Made by a program: the position numbers and the translations under genes. Below are positions 6,584-7,178 of a stretch of DNA of 7,178 nucleotides, one piece after another; position 1 is the stretch's first letter; each line of letters starts with the position of its first letter. Source of the stretch: Zetaproteobacteria bacterium. Its GTDB lineage: Bacteria > Pseudomonadota > Zetaproteobacteria > Mariprofundales > Mariprofundaceae. The stretch is taken from the NCBI GenBank assembly GCA_021545625.1, contig JAJRVH010000009.1, positions 1 to 7,178 of the forward strand, in the 5' to 3' direction. The notes under the pieces are model-generated. The model was not told where the DNA came from, did no database searches, and was given only the letters and a program-made list of their open reading frames with translations.

Positions 6584-7178
6584 GTGCATCCGCTTTCACC
6601 ACAACAGGTCGCTGAGCTCGTCGGCGGCCGCCTGGAAGAGGGAGGGCGGCCGGTCACCGGTATCAATACGCTGAACGCGGCAGGCCCGGATGAGGCTTCG
6701 TTTCTTTCCAATCGCGCATACAGGCCGGAACTGGCGCATACCAGGGCCGGCCTGCTATTGCTCGGGGAACAGGATGAAGCACCGGCGGGTGCTGCGATCG
6801 TACGCGTGTCCGACCCTTATCTGGCATTTGCAAAACTGCAGCGCTATTTCCATCCGGATGCCGAGGCATCCGGACGACGCCACCCTAGCGCTTCGATCCA
6901 TCCGGATGCGGAGCTCGCCGATGATGTCGATGTCGGCGCGCAGGCAGTTATCGGGGCGGGGTGCCGGATCGGGCCGGGGTGCCGGATCGGGCCGGGCTGT
7001 GTTGTCGAAGAGAGGGCCGTACTGGGGGCAAACTGCCGTTTGCATGCCAGGGCCGTGGTATGCCATGACTGCGTGCTTGGCGACGACATCGTGCTTCAGT
7101 GCGGCGCGGTGGTTGGCGCCGACGGCTTCGGCTATGCCTGGAGTGGCAGCGAACATCTGAAAATTCCGCAGGTCGGCC
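6584..7178 (+). CDS. lpxD: UDP-3-O-acylglucosamine N-acyltransferase LpxD, 5' part; runs off the window end
   Basis: LpxD transfers a 3-hydroxyacyl chain from acyl-ACP to the 2-amino group of UDP-3-O-acylglucosamine, the third step of lipid A synthesis in the cytoplasm. The frame is open to the window end, giving 198 of about 340 codons. Residues 1-95 form the N-terminal uridine-binding domain, with ITGINTLNAAGPDEASFLSN-like features (26-43) and DPYLAFAKL (77-85). From about 100 there are 13 consecutive hexapeptides of the left-handed beta-helix, the same number as I count in E. coli LpxD from memory. The conserved GADGFGYA (178-185) and KIPQVG (193-198) follow. The catalytic His lies beyond the window. 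The likely start is GTG 6584, 11 bases after skp; no ATG is in frame upstream before the skp end and no clear Shine-Dalgarno is present. The beta-helix has seven cysteines. It contains a tandem and an inverted DNA repeat listed separately. Confidence 0.95.
   Translation, partial: MHPLSPQQVAELVGGRLEEGGRPVTGINTLNAAGPDEASFLSNRAYRPELAHTRAGLLLLGEQDEAPAGAAIVRVSDPYLAFAKLQRYFHPDAEASGRRHPSASIHPDAELADDVDVGAQAVIGAGCRIGPGCRIGPGCVVEERAVLGANCRLHARAVVCHDCVLGDDIVLQCGAVVGADGFGYAWSGSEHLKIPQVG
6850..6909 (+). repeat. Dispersed 12-bp direct repeat in lpxD (CCATCCGGATGC twice)
   Basis: CCATCCGGATGC occurs at 6850-6861 and again at 6898-6909. Both copies are read in the same frame and encode HPDAE (residues 90-94 and 106-110). 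With the inverted arm at 6865-6874 this makes three copies of the same 9-base core within 57 bases, in +, - and + orientation. Both copies lie in the linker or first beta-helix turns. Confidence 0.8.
6853..6874. repeat. Perfect 10-bp inverted repeat with 2-base centre inside lpxD
   Basis: TCCGGATGCC (6853-6862) and its exact reverse complement GGCATCCGGA (6865-6874) flank the dinucleotide GA. The element falls in codons 90-97 of lpxD, in the linker between the uridine-binding domain and the beta-helix. The two-base centre is too small for an ideal RNA loop, so a folded form would need to open one or two pairs. There is no T-tract, so it is not a terminator. Confidence 0.85.
6957..6996 (+). 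repeat. 18-bp tandem repeat (2.2 perfect copies) in the lpxD beta-helix
   Basis: Bases 6957-6978 match 6975-6996 exactly with an 18-base period, and the match breaks one base beyond on both sides. The period equals one hexapeptide, so the DNA encodes GCRIGP twice in a row (GAG-CRI-GPG-CRI-GPG-C around residues 125-139). The reading frame and the hexad register are kept. Confidence 0.92.

Noticed and set aside
6853..6874. Inverted repeat as a transcription terminator
   Set aside because: It lies within lpxD coding sequence, has a 2-base centre and is not followed by a T-tract.
6690..7160. 156-codon + strand frame and antisense frames at the window end
   Set aside because: The frame starting at 6584 encodes clear LpxD through the whole stretch, so these are shadows of a gene cut by the window edge.
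1..7178. Search for a novel accessory system, mobile element, CRISPR array or RNA gene
   Set aside because: Almost every base is within a recognised housekeeping gene. Non-coding gaps total about 40 bases, leaving no room for an additional element.

Overview
The window is a stretch of single-direction, tightly packed proteobacterial chromosome carrying the classic cell-envelope cluster. In order on the + strand: uppS (3' part only), cdsA, dxr, rseP, bamA, skp (ompH family) and lpxD (5' part only). Every gene is a recognisable housekeeping gene. I see no mobile element, RNA gene, CRISPR array, terminator or foreign-looking island, and no sign of an undescribed system. The base composition looks GC-rich throughout, roughly 60% by eye, with a slightly more AT-rich patch around the bamA-skp junction.

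The gene order, an RseP with two PDZ domains (about 450 residues), a five-POTRA BamA, and Skp between bamA and lpxD all point to a Gram-negative proteobacterium making lipid A. The two-PDZ RseP fits the gamma/beta/zeta side better than the alphaproteobacteria, whose homologues usually have one PDZ domain. I cannot name a genus from the sequence.

Layout: positions 1-426 are the C-terminal ~141 codons of undecaprenyl diphosphate synthase. 423-1199 is CDP-diacylglycerol synthase, whose start overlaps the uppS stop (ATGA). 1207-2358 is DXP reductoisomerase of the MEP isoprenoid pathway. 2355-3713 is the site-2 protease RseP, overlapping the dxr stop. 3715-6024 is the outer-membrane assembly protein BamA. 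6045-6572 is the periplasmic chaperone Skp. 6584 to the window end is the first 198 codons of LpxD. Gaps between genes are -4, 7, -4, 1, 20 and 11 bases, so the whole block is probably one transcription unit with extensive translational coupling. No promoter or terminator is convincing inside it.

The genes form one theme. Dxr makes isoprenoid precursors, which UppS polymerises into the C55 carrier lipid for peptidoglycan and O-antigen. CdsA supplies CDP-diacylglycerol for phospholipids. LpxD acts in lipid A synthesis. Skp and BamA deliver and insert outer-membrane proteins. RseP acts in the sigma-E envelope stress response that monitors that assembly.

The few things worth a second look are small. 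In lpxD there is a perfect 18-bp tandem repeat encoding two identical hexapeptides, and a 10-bp-arm inverted repeat with a nearby third copy. Other points are the GTG start of lpxD without a clear Shine-Dalgarno, the skp start assignment, a short BamA loop 6, and the contrast between cysteine-free RseP, BamA and Skp and a cysteine-rich LpxD core.
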